Shown piece by piece: positions 22,100-33,029 of a stretch of 64,000 nucleotides of DNA (positions are counted from its first letter, which is position 1; each line of letters starts with the position of its first letter). The stretch covers positions 165,658,003 to 165,722,002 of the forward strand of contig CM077645.1 in NCBI GenBank assembly GCA_039707465.1, written 5' to 3'. Below the pieces are notes generated by a model, which worked only from the letters and a program-made list of their open reading frames with translations, ran no database searches and was not told the origin of the DNA. A program made the position numbers and the translations under genes. This DNA comes from Rhabdophis nuchalis. Taxonomy: Eukaryota; Chordata; Lepidosauria; Squamata; Natricidae.

Positions 22100-22256
22100 C
22101 ACGCTTAAAATAAATTGACTTTAATCTAATTTAATATATTTTAAATTGATATTTATTGTATTTTTGTGGTTTTAATAATGCCTGTGCGCCGCCCTGGGTC
22201 CTAACAAGGAGAAGGGCGGGGTATAAATTTAATAAAATAAAATAAATAAATAAATC
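22100..22256 (+). mobile_element. L2 LINE 3' end with (AAATA)n-type tail
   Basis: GCCTGTGCGCCGCCCTGGGT, AAGGAGAAGGGCGGGGTATA and AATTT, then AATAAAATAAAATAAATAAA. This is the L2 3' terminus on the plus strand. The 5' boundary is unclear. Confidence 0.8.
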
Positions 22257-22334
22257 TATTTCTCAAGAACTATCCAGGGTTTTCTTTGTTGTTTTTGAAC
22301 TGGAGATATCAATGAGTTGTTCTACACAGCCTGG

Positions 22335-22616
22335 CAGAGGTGGTATTCAGCAGGTTCGGACCAATTCTGGAGAACCGGTTAGTGGAAATTTTGAGTAGTT
22401 CAGAGAACCAGTAAATACCACCCCTGGCTGGCCCCACCCCCATCAATTCTCTGCCTTCTGAGCCCCAGCTGATCAGGAGAAAATGGGGATTTTGCAGTAA
22501 CCTTCCCCTGGAATGGGGAGGGAATAAAGATTTTACATTATCCTTTCCCTGCCACGCCCACCAAGCCATGCCATGCTCACAGAGCCAGTAGTAAAAATAT
22601 TTGAATTCCACTACTG
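22335..22616. mobile_element. Non-autonomous hAT element, family A
   Basis: Starts CAGAGGTGGTATTCAG and ends TTGAATTCCACTACTG, with flanks CAGCCTGG (22327-22334) and CAACCTGG (22617-22624), 7 of 8 matching. Very similar to 63427-63702 (shared CCAGCTGATCAGGAG and AACCTTCCCCTGGA). Confidence 0.82.
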
Positions 22617-22724
22617 CAACCTGGCTCAAAACGTTTCCCAATCCACCTTAAATTCCTTTTATGGATTTTCCTAGGTTTGATTCCCTAATTTATACTGCAA
22701 CTGCTATTTCAGTACTCTTCAAGT

Positions 22725-22790
22725 GACATAGTAGTTAAACATTTGCTTAACATGCAAAGGGTCACCGATTTGAAACCAGTTTCACTTTAA
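22725..22790 (+). mobile_element. tRNA-like head, probable SINE relic
   Basis: GTGACATAGTAGTTAAACAT resembles a tRNA A box, and CCGATTTGAAACCAG, about 40 bp downstream, resembles a B box (GGTTCGAANCC). No CCA end and no clean cloverleaf, so this is more likely the head of an old tRNA-derived SINE than a working tRNA gene. Confidence 0.35.
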
Positions 22791-23544
22791 ATTTATTTAC
22801 CTTTTTTTCCCCTTTCCCTGGGCTACAACTTCACTGTTCATTTGTTTTTAACAGCCACTGATTCATTGTTTCATTGTTTTTGCTGTCACTTGTGAGGCAG
22901 AAGGGTTTTACTTCCGTTCCCAAGGGCTTCACGCTAGTTAATCATCGGGGCTATTTTTGACTTGGGTAAACAGCAAACCAGAACCAAAAAGAGAAATAGA
23001 AAAAGATCCAGCATTAGTGCACAGATAATTTCTTTTTAAAAAGGAGTCAGGAGGGGTTATTTTAGAGAAAGAAAGAAAAAAGGTTAACACGCCTTTTTTT
23101 GGTCAGATATTGAATTGGTGAGCCTCTATGTGTTAGGAAAATGATACAACCACCATACTACTGAAATATTCGACCAGTGGCAGAAGTCCTAAATCTGGGA
23201 AAATGCAAGAGAGGCTTTCCTATCACTGTGCCCAGTAGCCAACTGAATTGCAGAGATTTGTTTAGAAGAAATTAAAGCCCAATAGGCAATAGGCCAAAGT
23301 ATGGAAGACATTAGTTTAAACGAAAGCATATAAATGTAGGTGGAAGTCACTTTCACAGTGGGCTGGAGGCATATAGATGATGGCGTTATCTCGTCCTGCT
23401 TTCTAGAAATACTCGGTGACCTGTATTTGCAAGGGGGCAACCTGGTAATGTGGATATGCCCAATGTAATTTAAGGCAAATTTATTTTCCAGAAGCAATTT
23501 GTTACTTTTTAAACCAAGGGACACAAACATAGCAAAATTGGAGG
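22791..23544. other. No gene seen
   Basis: Non-coding. The minus-strand frame 23189-23530 (113 codons) shows no domain. Confidence 0.4.
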
Positions 23545-23547
23545 AAG

Positions 23548-23670
23548 CAGCTCCGCCTTGTGGTGGACTACAGGAATCTCAACACAATCTCCGCTGAAAA
23601 TGTCTACCCCCTCCCCCTCATGAAGGACATGCTGCCAATCTGGCCACAGGAAAATTTTTTACAAAACTGG
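23548..23670 (+). pseudogene. Gypsy RT start, out of frame with the rest
   Basis: LVVDYRNLNTISAENVYPLP is a recognisable early RT motif (frame beginning at 23548). A frameshift between about 23630 and 23670, beside an A/T run, puts the downstream RT in another frame. Description only: this is an inactivated copy. Confidence 0.8.
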
Positions 23671-26198
23671 ATCTCAGGGAGGCTTACTATAGAATTAGGA
23701 TTAAAGAAGGTGATGAATGGAAAACAGCATTTAATTGCCCTTTAGGTTGTTTCCAGTTTAAAGTTCTACCATTTGGTCTACAAGGTGCGCCAGCGGTTTT
23801 CATGCAACTAATAAACAAAGTCTTACATCAGCACCTATACAAAGGCGTTATCGTATATCTAGATGACATCCTTATTTACACGGAAACACGTGAAGAACAT
23901 ATAAAGCTTGTCCGCTCTGTTTTATGCAAACTAAGGTCGGCAGAACTATATGCTAAACTTTCAAAATGTGAATTTCATCAAAGCAAGATCGATTATCTCG
24001 GATACTGCATTTCGTCAAAAGGTATTGAGATGGATCCTGCTAAAGTGAAGGCTGTAACCGAGTGGGCCCCTCCTCGCACCCGTAAACAATTACAAAGTTT
24101 CTTGGGGTTTGCTAACTTTTACCGCCAATTTATCCCCTCTTTTGCCAGTATTGCTCTACCAATTACGAACTTGCTAAAAACAAAGGGTGATGATAAACCA
24201 CAACCTAATAAACCCCTGCCCTGGTCTATGGAATGCCAAGCAGCCTTCGAAAAACTTAAACGCTTATTTGCAGCAGAACCAATTTTGAAACACCCAGACA
24301 TAAATGCTCCTTTTGTTGTACAAGCGGATGCCAGCGATGTGGCTGTCAGCGCAGTGCTACTCCAATACAACCCCAATGGGGAATTACAACCTTGTGCTTA
24401 TACTTTTCGTAAACTCTCAGATACAGAAAGACGATGGGCTATTTGGGAAAAGGAGGCTTTTGCAGTGCGGTGGGCCCTCATGAACTGGCAACATTTCTTG
24501 GAAGGAGCGCCCCACCCGTTCGAGGTATGGACTGATCATAAAAATTTGGAATCTCTCCGAACTCCTCGCAAACTTTCTCCTAAACAAGTACGGTGGTCTC
24601 AATATTTCAGTCGTTTTAATTTTTCCATGAAATATATTCCTGGAGGACAAAACTTTATGGCAGATGCATTATCATGCCTCCCTCAATATAATTCCTCTAA
24701 ACTTACAGTAATCCAGCCTATCATCCCGGGATGTGACTTAGCTGCTCCAGTGACCACTCGCAGCCATTCTACTCTACACACCACCACCCCTCCCGAATTA
24801 ATCTCTAAAATTAAAGATGAACTTCAGACTGACGACTGGTTTGCTGCGCATTGTGGAGACTGTACTTTGCGGGATGACTTGCCCTGGATGGGTTCTAAAC
24901 TTTACGTCCCGGCTAAACTCCGTACCTTAGTACTCCAGAGGGCGCACGATTCTCGCCTCGCCGGTCATTTTGGTTTCGTGAAGACCCTACACTTACTTAA
25001 GCGTCAATTCTGGTGGCCTTATATGAAAAAAGATGTGGAATCTTACATTGCTAGTTGCCCAGTTTGTGCTGCTTGTAAACGCCCCTCCGGCAAACCTCAA
25101 GGTCTCCTCCAGTCTGTAGCTCGCCTGGAGTCTCCTTGGAAGGAGATATCTATGGACTTCATAGTGGACCTCCCTAATAGCCGTGGTTTCACTGTCATAT
25201 GGGTGGTTACTGATCTATTTTCAAAACAGGTTCATTTTGTCCCGTGTTCTGGAATCCCATCGGCCAAGGCGCTAGCAAAACTTTTCCTGAATCACATTTA
25301 TCGCCTACACGGAGTTCCTCGACGTATTATTTCTGATAGAGGAGTACAGTTCACTTCTCGTTTTTGGAAGGAATTCTTGAAAATGATTGGCTACGCTCAA
25401 GGATTAAGCTCCTCCCACCACCCGCAGACGAACGGAGCTTGTGAGAGAGCTAATTCTGTTTTGGAACAATATTTACGATGTTTCATTAATTATCAACAGG
25501 ACAATTGGGCCGACCTCTTAACCCATGCTGAGGTGGCTTATAACAATTCCGTTCATAGCAGCACCGGTATGACTCCCTTCAAATTAATCTATGGTCAAGA
25601 TTTTGTGCCTATTCCCGAGTTGCCTCATGAGTCTCCTACTGTTCCCTCTCTCTTGGATTGGAGTACTAAGATGTCCTCCTTCTGGCCGGTGGCGCGAAAA
25701 ACTCTGGATGATGCTCACCAATCTCATAAATTGTATGCTGACAAGAAACGGATTGCCCCTCCAGATTATAAAGTTGGTGACCGTGTTTACCTCTCTACTA
25801 GATTCTTGGAGAGCCCCCAAAAATGTCGGAAACTGGGCCCGAAATATATTGGACCTTTCCCCATTGTTAAGATCATCAGCTCCGTGTCGGTCAAACTGGA
25901 TTTACCGAAAACTTATCGTCGCCTTTACCCGATTTTTCATGTCAATCTGTTGAAGCCTGAACGCACATCTTACCTTTGGTCACCACAATCAACACCCCCG
26001 CCGCCGTTGTTCGTTTCCGGTGAACCCCATTACGAAGTAAAAGACATTTTGGATTCTAGAGTGTGCAGAAATAAGGTTCAATACCTTGTCTCATGGAGGG
26101 ACTTCCCTCCTTCCCATACCGAGTGGGTGGATAAGCGTCAAGTTCAAGCCCCTAAACTCCTTAAAAAATTTTATGCCAAATATCCTAACAAACCTTAA
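23670..26198 (+). CDS. Gypsy pol, partial: RT-RNase H-integrase-chromodomain
   Basis: One open frame of about 840 codons without a stop. The first methionine is at 23802 (798 codons), but homology to the RT starts upstream, so that methionine is not a natural start. Numbering from it: RT catalytic YLDD at 19-22; LGYCIS and FLGFANFYRQFIPSF follow; RNase H with VQADASD (Asp 176), the WEKEAFAV acidic position and WTDHKNL; integrase zinc-binding His/Cys region at about 380-421 ending CPVCAAC; integrase core with Asp 452, Asp 512 and Glu 548 (exactly 35 residues between the last two); C-terminal chromodomain from about 743 (HYEVKDILDSRV through VSWRDFPPSHTEWVD). All integrase catalytic residues are present. 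The lack of stops over 2.5 kb suggests a fairly recent insertion. It could be transcribed but cannot make a complete element. Confidence 0.9.
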   Translation, partial: DLREAYYRIRIKEGDEWKTAFNCPLGCFQFKVLPFGLQGAPAVFMQLINKVLHQHLYKGVIVYLDDILIYTETREEHIKLVRSVLCKLRSAELYAKLSKCEFHQSKIDYLGYCISSKGIEMDPAKVKAVTEWAPPRTRKQLQSFLGFANFYRQFIPSFASIALPITNLLKTKGDDKPQPNKPLPWSMECQAAFEKLKRLFAAEPILKHPDINAPFVVQADASDVAVSAVLLQYNPNGELQPCAYTFRKLSDTERRWAIWEKEAFAVRWALMNWQHFLEGAPHPFEVWTDHKNLESLRTPRKLSPKQVRWSQYFSRFNFSMKYIPGGQNFMADALSCLPQYNSSKLTVIQPIIPGCDLAAPVTTRSHSTLHTTTPPELISKIKDELQTDDWFAAHCGDCTLRDDLPWMGSKLYVPAKLRTLVLQRAHDSRLAGHFGFVKTLHLLKRQFWWPYMKKDVESYIASCPVCAACKRPSGKPQGLLQSVARLESPWKEISMDFIVDLPNSRGFTVIWVVTDLFSKQVHFVPCSGIPSAKALAKLFLNHIYRLHGVPRRIISDRGVQFTSRFWKEFLKMIGYAQGLSSSHHPQTNGACERANSVLEQYLRCFINYQQDNWADLLTHAEVAYNNSVHSSTGMTPFKLIYGQDFVPIPELPHESPTVPSLLDWSTKMSSFWPVARKTLDDAHQSHKLYADKKRIAPPDYKVGDRVYLSTRFLESPQKCRKLGPKYIGPFPIVKIISSVSVKLDLPKTYRRLYPIFHVNLLKPERTSYLWSPQSTPPPPLFVSGEPHYEVKDILDSRVCRNKVQYLVSWRDFPPSHTEWVDKRQVQAPKLLKKFYAKYPNKP

Positions 26199-26538
26199 CC
26201 ACTGTTACAAAAAATTTTTTCTGTGTCTGTGTTTTCTGTTTGTCTCTGTCCCTCTTGGTGTTTTTTCTGTTTTTCTGTTTTATTCCAGGACTAACGTCTC
26301 ACTTCTGGAGGACGGCCGGATGTCAGCCTCTGCTTTTGCTTTGCTTTTGCCTGCATTCGGCTGACATGTTGAAACGGGGGGAAGGCTAGGGTTGCTAAGC
26401 TACTGGGGGGGCAGGAGGGTGAAATGGACAGTTGTTATCACTTTCAGCTAACGAACTACATTCCATTCTGATGATGCCCTGAGAAGGAACTGCACCTGAT
26501 GTCGTGGCTGACTTTGCATTGGACAACATGCTGGGGTC
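26199..26538 (+). other. Gypsy 3' untranslated region
   Basis: Lies between the pol stop and the polypurine tract. It has a T-rich start and an inverted motif GATGTCAGCC / CGGCTGACAT around 26318-26366. No envelope-like frame. Confidence 0.6.
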
Positions 26539-26560
26539 AAAGGGGGGAGGTTGGGTTATG

Positions 26561-27098
26561 CTTTGTTACGTATGTTGCACGCCTAAATGTTTCATTCCTT
26601 GCTTGAAGTTGGCTGGAGTCACATCATTATCAGTAAAAGTAGCTTTGAACTTTCTAAATGAAGTCAAATGTGTTCTTTCTTGATGATTGATGGAAACAGT
26701 CATGACAGGTGTTCTGAAACCAAATTTTCTGCTATCTGATAGATTTGCTTTGGGATCCAGACAGCTAAGTTTGCTCCCTAGTTGGTACAGGAATATCATA
26801 TCTGGGCTGGATCACTGAAAAGCATCTAGATGAGGGGGAAAGGTTTAAGAATTCCTGTATCTCTTTCCTCCAATCTAGTAGTTATCTGGAATTATGCAAC
26901 TCAGATATGGCACATCTAAATACTTACTGATGCAGAGAAGGTAGGAGTCGAGAATCTTTTGCTCCTGTAATATAATATTGCCAAGAATAATATTGCCAAG
27001 ACACACAAACAACCACCTTCCCCCCCCCCCCCAAATCGATTTATCAGAGATTCTTCTCCACTTTTTTATTATTTATTTTTTTAAGAACTAGCTGGGTG
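26561..27098. other. No gene seen; poly-C run
   Basis: Non-coding, with a C homopolymer at about 27019-27033. The 3' LTR of the Gypsy element may continue a short way into it, but no partner LTR is available for comparison. Confidence 0.4.
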
Positions 27099-27107
27099 TG
27101 CTGGAAC

Positions 27108-27256
27108 AAGAGGTGGGTTTCTCCCAGTATGGCCCGAATCGGGCAAATCAGTAGTAGTGGCAGTGGGAGGTTCTGCCCACCCAGATGCTTTTGCGCATGC
27201 ACAGAAGCAACGCACTTGAGTGAAGCGGTAGTAAAAAAAAAGAAAACCCACCTCTG
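27108..27256. mobile_element. Non-autonomous hAT element, family A, short
   Basis: 149 bp, AAGAGGTGGGTTTC to AAAACCCACCTCTG, with perfect 8-bp duplications GCTGGAAC (27100-27107 and 27257-27264). The interior GCCCACCCAGATG is non-coding. Confidence 0.82.
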
Positions 27257-27264
27257 GCTGGAAC

Positions 27265-28512
27265 CTGTCTCCAACTATAGGGCATGCTATTATGACTTCT
27301 GTGGTTTAAAATTATTTAAAATCTTCCTCCCTAACACCAAATCCTCAGAATGAATTCTTCACTCTCTTCCTTCTTAAGGGGACTTGGATGCCACATTTTC
27401 ATCAGTCAGCCGCTCTCTCTCTTGTTACTATTGCAATTCTTACATTCTATTTTCCCTCCAAATCTCCTTGCATCCAAATGACAGTGTGACTTTGGAATCA
27501 GCTTTCTACTGACTTTTAGCGTAGCCACTATACTGTTCCTTTAAGTGCTTACAAATTTAATGTGAACATTTTTAATGCATAGCTTTTAAATTATCTGAAT
27601 TTCCATTTTGCAAAATACTTCGCTGAGCCATTCCATCCAGAACACAATCCAGAAATCCTTCAGCAAGATGGTGCGTTACAGAAAATACTCCTTCATCATT
27701 TGTAATAATTAATTTCATAAATACAAACCAGAATTGAAGTGCCATTCCATCTCTTTTTAAAACAACAACAATATGGCAGAGGAGGGAAATGGGAGAGTTA
27801 TCTATATCATTACCAAAGGAGATTTCAGAGCAGACATGTCAAAGTGATTAGTTCACTGACATTAGATAAATGTTTTTATCCTGTACCATATTTTTCATCC
27901 AGGTGCTATTGCTCATCACTCTGAGTGTCATATTAAATGCTTTAAAGACATGTTCTAATTCCTGCCAGCCAGCCTTACATTGTGTGAAGTATCACTAGAT
28001 CGTCCATGAAGGTAATTAATTGATCAGCACCTGAGTGTTTAGTTCAAATTGCCTTTCTTTGCTTGAGGGCAGGAGAGTTCAGACACCTGATTAGTAAATC
28101 CAATCTGGGTTTTTCGTAGCCATCTATTTTAGGGAACAAGAGAGTGAGAGACAGAGACATTTCTTTTCTTTAACGGGCTACTTCCTTCTATTAAGGAGCA
28201 AAGATTAAGAAAACTAAGATGGAGTATCTATTTTTGTTTCATTTAAAAGTAAACACCTGCTTCTTTTTTAGGATTTGTTTTGAAATCCATAGGACTAACA
28301 ACTCTGGATATTTGCCACTTGGATTGCAGAGGTGGGAGGAAAGAATCAAGATTTTAAATGCTGAAGGATCTTAAAAATTGTTATTCAGTAATATTGTGAA
28401 AATTCCCATATGGCTGAAAACACACAGTCAGCCTGATATTATACAATAATATAATATTAATATAATATAATATAATAAATCAGCGTTGCTGATTATATTG
28501 CTGATACAGATT
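27265..28512. other. No gene; one sub-stretch less AT-monotonous
   Basis: No coding motif. 27960-28125 has a denser set of motif-like words (GTAATTAATTGATCAGCACC, a homeobox-type core followed by an E box CACCTG) and might be a conserved non-coding element. That cannot be judged without alignment. 28437-28480 is an ATAAT-rich low-complexity run. Confidence 0.35.
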
Positions 28513-28520
28513 GCTTATAC

Positions 28521-28619
28521 CAGGGGTCTGCAAAGTTGGCTCTTTTAAGACTGGTGGACTTCAACTCCCAGAACTCCCCAGTCCACCAGTCTTAAAAGAG
28601 CCAACTTTGCAGACCCCTG
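28521..28619. mobile_element. Near-perfect palindromic hAT MITE, family D
   Basis: 99 bp, starting CAGGGGTCTGCAAAGTTGGC and ending in its inverse complement, with arms of about 43 bp and a short centre. Perfect 8-bp duplications GCTTATAC lie at 28513-28520 and 28620-28627. It could form a long hairpin in DNA or RNA. Confidence 0.92.
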
Positions 28620-28627
28620 GCTTATAC

Positions 28628-29773
28628 TATTGTATTAGGTAGAACAACTAAAATAACCTTCCTCTGAAACAATGTAAGACAAACCACAAGACTTTATGGG
28701 CAAGCCTTATTCTTGTTGACATGTTGTGACTGATTGTACAAGGAGCAAGTTTACATGCATATATCAGCATATGATTGAATCCTTTCCAAATTATGCCAAA
28801 AAACTGCATAAGTAGGGAATGTTAGCAGGAACGTTGCATGGAAAAAGGGGTGGAGATTTAATTAAGTGGCTATAGCTACCATCTTGATTTTTTTTGTTTT
28901 AAATTCTCCCCTTGGATAACAGATATATGACTGTTGGGGTTTGGTTAGATTACATAATCCTCCAAAGTCCTGTGCATTTTTCAGTTTTGTTGAGATATAT
29001 TCTCATTAATATTCTGCTGAGATATATTCTCAATAATTTTCTTTTAAAAATTCCAGGAAGAAACTATTTTACAATAAGCAAATTAAAGTATAATTTCCTC
29101 CCACAGATTACCAATAATGTTAGTTAAATTTCAATGCAAAAATGGTTATATCTCTGTACTCTGATATATTATTATACTCATTAATTTCAAGTTCAAGTCA
29201 CCAGAACTGTTTTTTTTAATAAGAGGAGTAAGTCCAGAATGCAAACCCTGAGCAATTTAAAGCTAATTATTATTATCTACTTGTTCTTCACTTCTTGACT
29301 GGAGCAAAAGGCAGTATCAGTTCCCCTCTGACACATTAGAAGTTTCTTTTCAAAGTACTTGGAGCTTTTGGAGGACCATGGTACAATTCAATAAAATCGT
29401 GGTATCAAAGGCTTAAATATTAGATAAAAGTTTATTTGTGGCCAAAAAAACCTCCAATAAGTTTAGCTTCCATTATATTTAATGGGGCTTGCATGCATGT
29501 GTTTCCATTTAACCTTTCTCCATCTTCCAATTACCCTTACTAGCCTACAAGCTGAATGGATATAGCATAGCTTCTTACTCCTACAGTAAGTCAATAGTTA
29601 GGTTTTCCTATAGAGACATTTTGAAGGATGGGTGGAAAGAAGGAAGTTGGAGTCAGTCACCACTGCCATACTTTGAACTTACATCTAGATAATTGAAAAG
29701 ATATTGCCATGGATTTCAACATTGGAAGGACAAAATTTGTTCAATCAAAATTTGTCCATTCCCAATCACTATG
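28628..29773. other. No gene seen
   Basis: AT-rich non-coding sequence without recognised repeats. Confidence 0.4.
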
Positions 29774-29781
29774 ATATATGC

Positions 29782-30146
29782 CAGTGATGGTGAACCTTTT
29801 AGACACCAAGTTCACAAAGTGTGTGCATGCCCAAACTGAAAGGTGCATGCTTTCAAACATGTGCATGCATGTGTGCATGTGCAAATATATGCATGCACGA
29901 ATATGAACCTGTGCATGCGCAGGCATGCATGCCTACTCATCAGAGATGTGAAGGCAGGATATCCCAAAACCGGCAGCATGGCAAGAGGTAAGATCTTTCA
30001 TGAGCTTCTGTTTCGTCATTTGCAGGGAAACAAAGGCTCACGGAAGAAATACTATGGAGATCGGACCTGGGATGATGGCGCACATGCCAGCAGTGCAGGC
30101 TCTACATGCCACCTCTGGCACGCGTGCCATAGGTTCACCATCATGG
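29782..30146. mobile_element. Non-autonomous hAT element, family B
   Basis: Starts CAGTGATGGTGAACC, ends GGTTCACCATCATGG, with perfect flanks ATATATGC (29774-29781 and 30147-30154). The interior includes alternating GTGCATGCATG runs (29860-29930). Open frames across it (60-104 codons) are not genes. Confidence 0.85.
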
Positions 30147-30154
30147 ATATATGC

Positions 30155-30570
30155 TAACGATCTTGAACAAATGGAGAACACTTTCTAAGGCAGAGGTGAC
30201 TTGGCCTTGAGAATTGCATACACAGATACTGACAAACAACAAATAACTAAACTCTCTTCTTCCTCCAACCTATCAATCAAACTGAATTACTTGAGAACAA
30301 AATTAAAATCCACTCACTTGCCTGCTTCCTTCTAATTTAAAAAGTGGCAGTCATGGGTGATGTTTTCACAGAGGAATTTTCATGCAGTAGTGAAAGCATC
30401 TCAAAGAAGCATATAGCTTGTTTGGAAGATGGCTCAATGGTAGTTACAGTTTGCAGAAAGAGGCTGATTTCTCTTTGTAAAACTGAACATATCTTGCTCA
30501 ATATGAAAATAAGGGTGTCTGGATATATAACTTTTAAACTCAGGGGATTCTGGGTAGTATCAAGAAATTA
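30155..30570. other. No gene seen
   Basis: A 75-codon frame at 30344-30571 has no recognised domain. Confidence 0.4.
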
Positions 30571-30600
30571 GTATAGTATAGTATAGTATAGTATAGTATA
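30571..30600. repeat. (GTATA)6 microsatellite
   Basis: Six exact GTATA units. The same unit resumes on the other side of the L2 fragment at 30601-30720. Confidence 0.95.
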
Positions 30601-30720
30601 TTTTTTTTATTTTTTTATTTTATTTAAATTTATATCCCGCCCTTCTCCACAAAGGACCCAGGGCGGCGCACAGGAAATTTAAAAACATACAAAATACAAT
30701 AAATATAATTTAAAAAACTA
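30601..30720 (-). mobile_element. L2 3' end inserted in a (GTATA)n repeat
   Basis: The minus strand gives the L2 3' terminus (plus strand: TATATCCCGCCCTTCTCCAC, ACCCAGGGCGGCGCACAGGA). Only about 120 bp survive, with a poly-T/A edge. GTATA/TATAG units flank both sides. Confidence 0.85.
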
Positions 30721-30920
30721 TAGTATATAGTATATATACTATACTATAGTACTATATACTATAGTACTATAGTATAGTATAGTATAGTATAGTATAGTAT
30801 AGTATAGTATTACTAATACTAATACTAATACTAATACTAATACTAATACTAATACTAATACTAATACTAATACTAATACTAATACTAATACTAATACTAA
30901 TACTAATACTAATACTAATA
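30721..30920. repeat. (TATAG)n then (ACTAAT)n microsatellites
   Basis: A TATAG/TATAC mixture with local palindromes up to about 30810, then 18 or so ACTAAT hexamers to 30920. Pentanucleotide and hexanucleotide runs of this type are abundant in snakes. Confidence 0.95.
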
Positions 30921-31301
30921 GTATAGTTCAGCCCTTATTGCCATTGTATATCATGTATATAATGAAATTGGTTTTAGCCTCACTGGTGCAATCCATGACA
31001 ACATAAATAGTATAAAGAATAATTCCTATGCAAATAATTAGGGGGGGGGAGAAAGAAAAAGAAAAACTAGTCATATGTTTCCACATGTGTGTGGAGTGGA
31101 TGTGTTTTAAGAATCAAAAGCCCAAGGATAGAAATTATTTTTAAACCTATTTGTTTGGCTGGCTATGTTTTGATGTCTTCTGCCCAATGGTAGAAGTGCG
31201 AAGAGACATTGACCAGGGTGTGAATCATCTTGGAGTACCTTCCTTACTCTGCTAAAGCAGCGAGACCTGGTGATGTTCCACTATTATTTACTCTGACTCA
31301 G
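30921..31301. other. No gene seen
   Basis: Non-coding. G run at about 31041. Confidence 0.4.
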
Positions 31302-32005
<704 letters not shown>

Positions 32006-32606
32006 ATCTTTTTGGAATACGGTCCTAGTTCACAGCTTTAAAAAAAACCATTGTGAAATATTTGTACCTTTAGTGAAAGAAATTAGTCAATGGATATTTG
32101 TAATATGGATACACTACAAATGCATATATGAAATTATTTTGAAATGTTTGTCCTACATACGGTTTGGTTTTATTATTTCATTCAGATGAACTGTGATCCA
32201 GTTGGACGTTAAAATTCTGTGTTAAAGAAAAATGAAAATAAATTAATTTATCTCGAGGATTGCAAATGGCAACTGAATTTTAACACTTATTGTCATTACT
32301 TAGCACCAAGAGGGAAACTGTAATACATGTCATTCTACACAATACCTATAGCTAATTAAATCAGTTTACATTAACAAATAAATTAGGGGTACCCACAAAA
32401 GAGGGTAGAAAAAATAGTCAAAAGAATGGCAGTGACTGATGGTAAAAGCACGTCCCCCTTTTATAATGTGCGTTGTGATGTAAAATTGCAAATCTAATTA
32501 CTGAAGGCTACAATGGCATAAAAACGTTCTGTTATCTCTGTCTCTCTCCCAAACACCAAAAAAGTTATAGCTCAGTCTTTCATGCCAATGTAAAGCTTAA
32601 ATTATT
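32006..32606. other. No gene seen
   Basis: AT-rich non-coding sequence. Confidence 0.4.
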
Positions 32607-32614
32607 CCCTAAAC

Positions 32615-33021
32615 TTGTGATGGCGGCCCTATGACACACTTGCCTGAAGTAGCACGCAAAGCAATGTTGCCTGGCACACACAGCATCGCCCTTTCCTCTT
32701 CTGGGTTTCTGGCATGCACATGCACACAACGAGCTGGCCTTTGTGCATGCAGCAGTGCCAGAAACTTGAAGAGCTAGTCTTCCATTTTTCAGCATAAGCA
32801 TACTTGCGGCCAGCTAATTGGGGAGTGCATGTGTGGCAGTAACCGGAAGACTTGCCAGCCACTGCTCATGTGCACACCAAAAACCAGAAGTACATTTTCC
32901 AGTACATGCATGCCCAGTGGCAACTCCTCTTCCTGGTCACAGCCCAGACAAGCATAGTGCGCTGATGCACGCAAAATGCTCCCTTTTCGGCACTCGGTGC
33001 CAAAAAGGTTCACCATCACTG
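32615..33021. mobile_element. Non-autonomous hAT element, family B
   Basis: Left end TTGTGATGGCGGCCC, right end AGGTTCACCATCACTG, with the family word TTTCGGCACTCGGTGCCAAA near the right end. Flanks CCCTAAAC (32607-32614) and CCCTAGCC (33022-33029) agree at 6 of 8. Small open frames are not genes. Confidence 0.75.
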
Positions 33022-33029
33022 CCCTAGCC

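Larger units (their letters stand above)
23545..26560 (+). mobile_element. 5'-truncated Ty3/Gypsy element of the chromovirus type
   Basis: Contains part of pol (RT, RNase H, integrase, chromodomain), a 3' untranslated region and a polypurine tract AAAGGGGGGAGG at 26539-26550, with TTGGGTTATG as the probable start of a 3' LTR that is then lost. gag, protease, the 5' LTR and the N-terminal part of the RT are absent: homology starts abruptly near 23545. The 5' loss cannot be explained by target-primed truncation, so it reflects deletion or recombination. Chromodomain Gypsy elements in vertebrates belong to the group that includes Sushi. Confidence 0.88.

Noticed and set aside
22725..22790. tRNA gene
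   Set aside because: A and B box-like words are present, but no cloverleaf with paired acceptor stem was found. Kept only as a SINE relic.
23802..26198. Domesticated host gene derived from a Gypsy element
   Set aside because: An intact reading frame alone is not evidence. Retained element-like layout, polypurine tract and truncation fit an ordinary young insertion.
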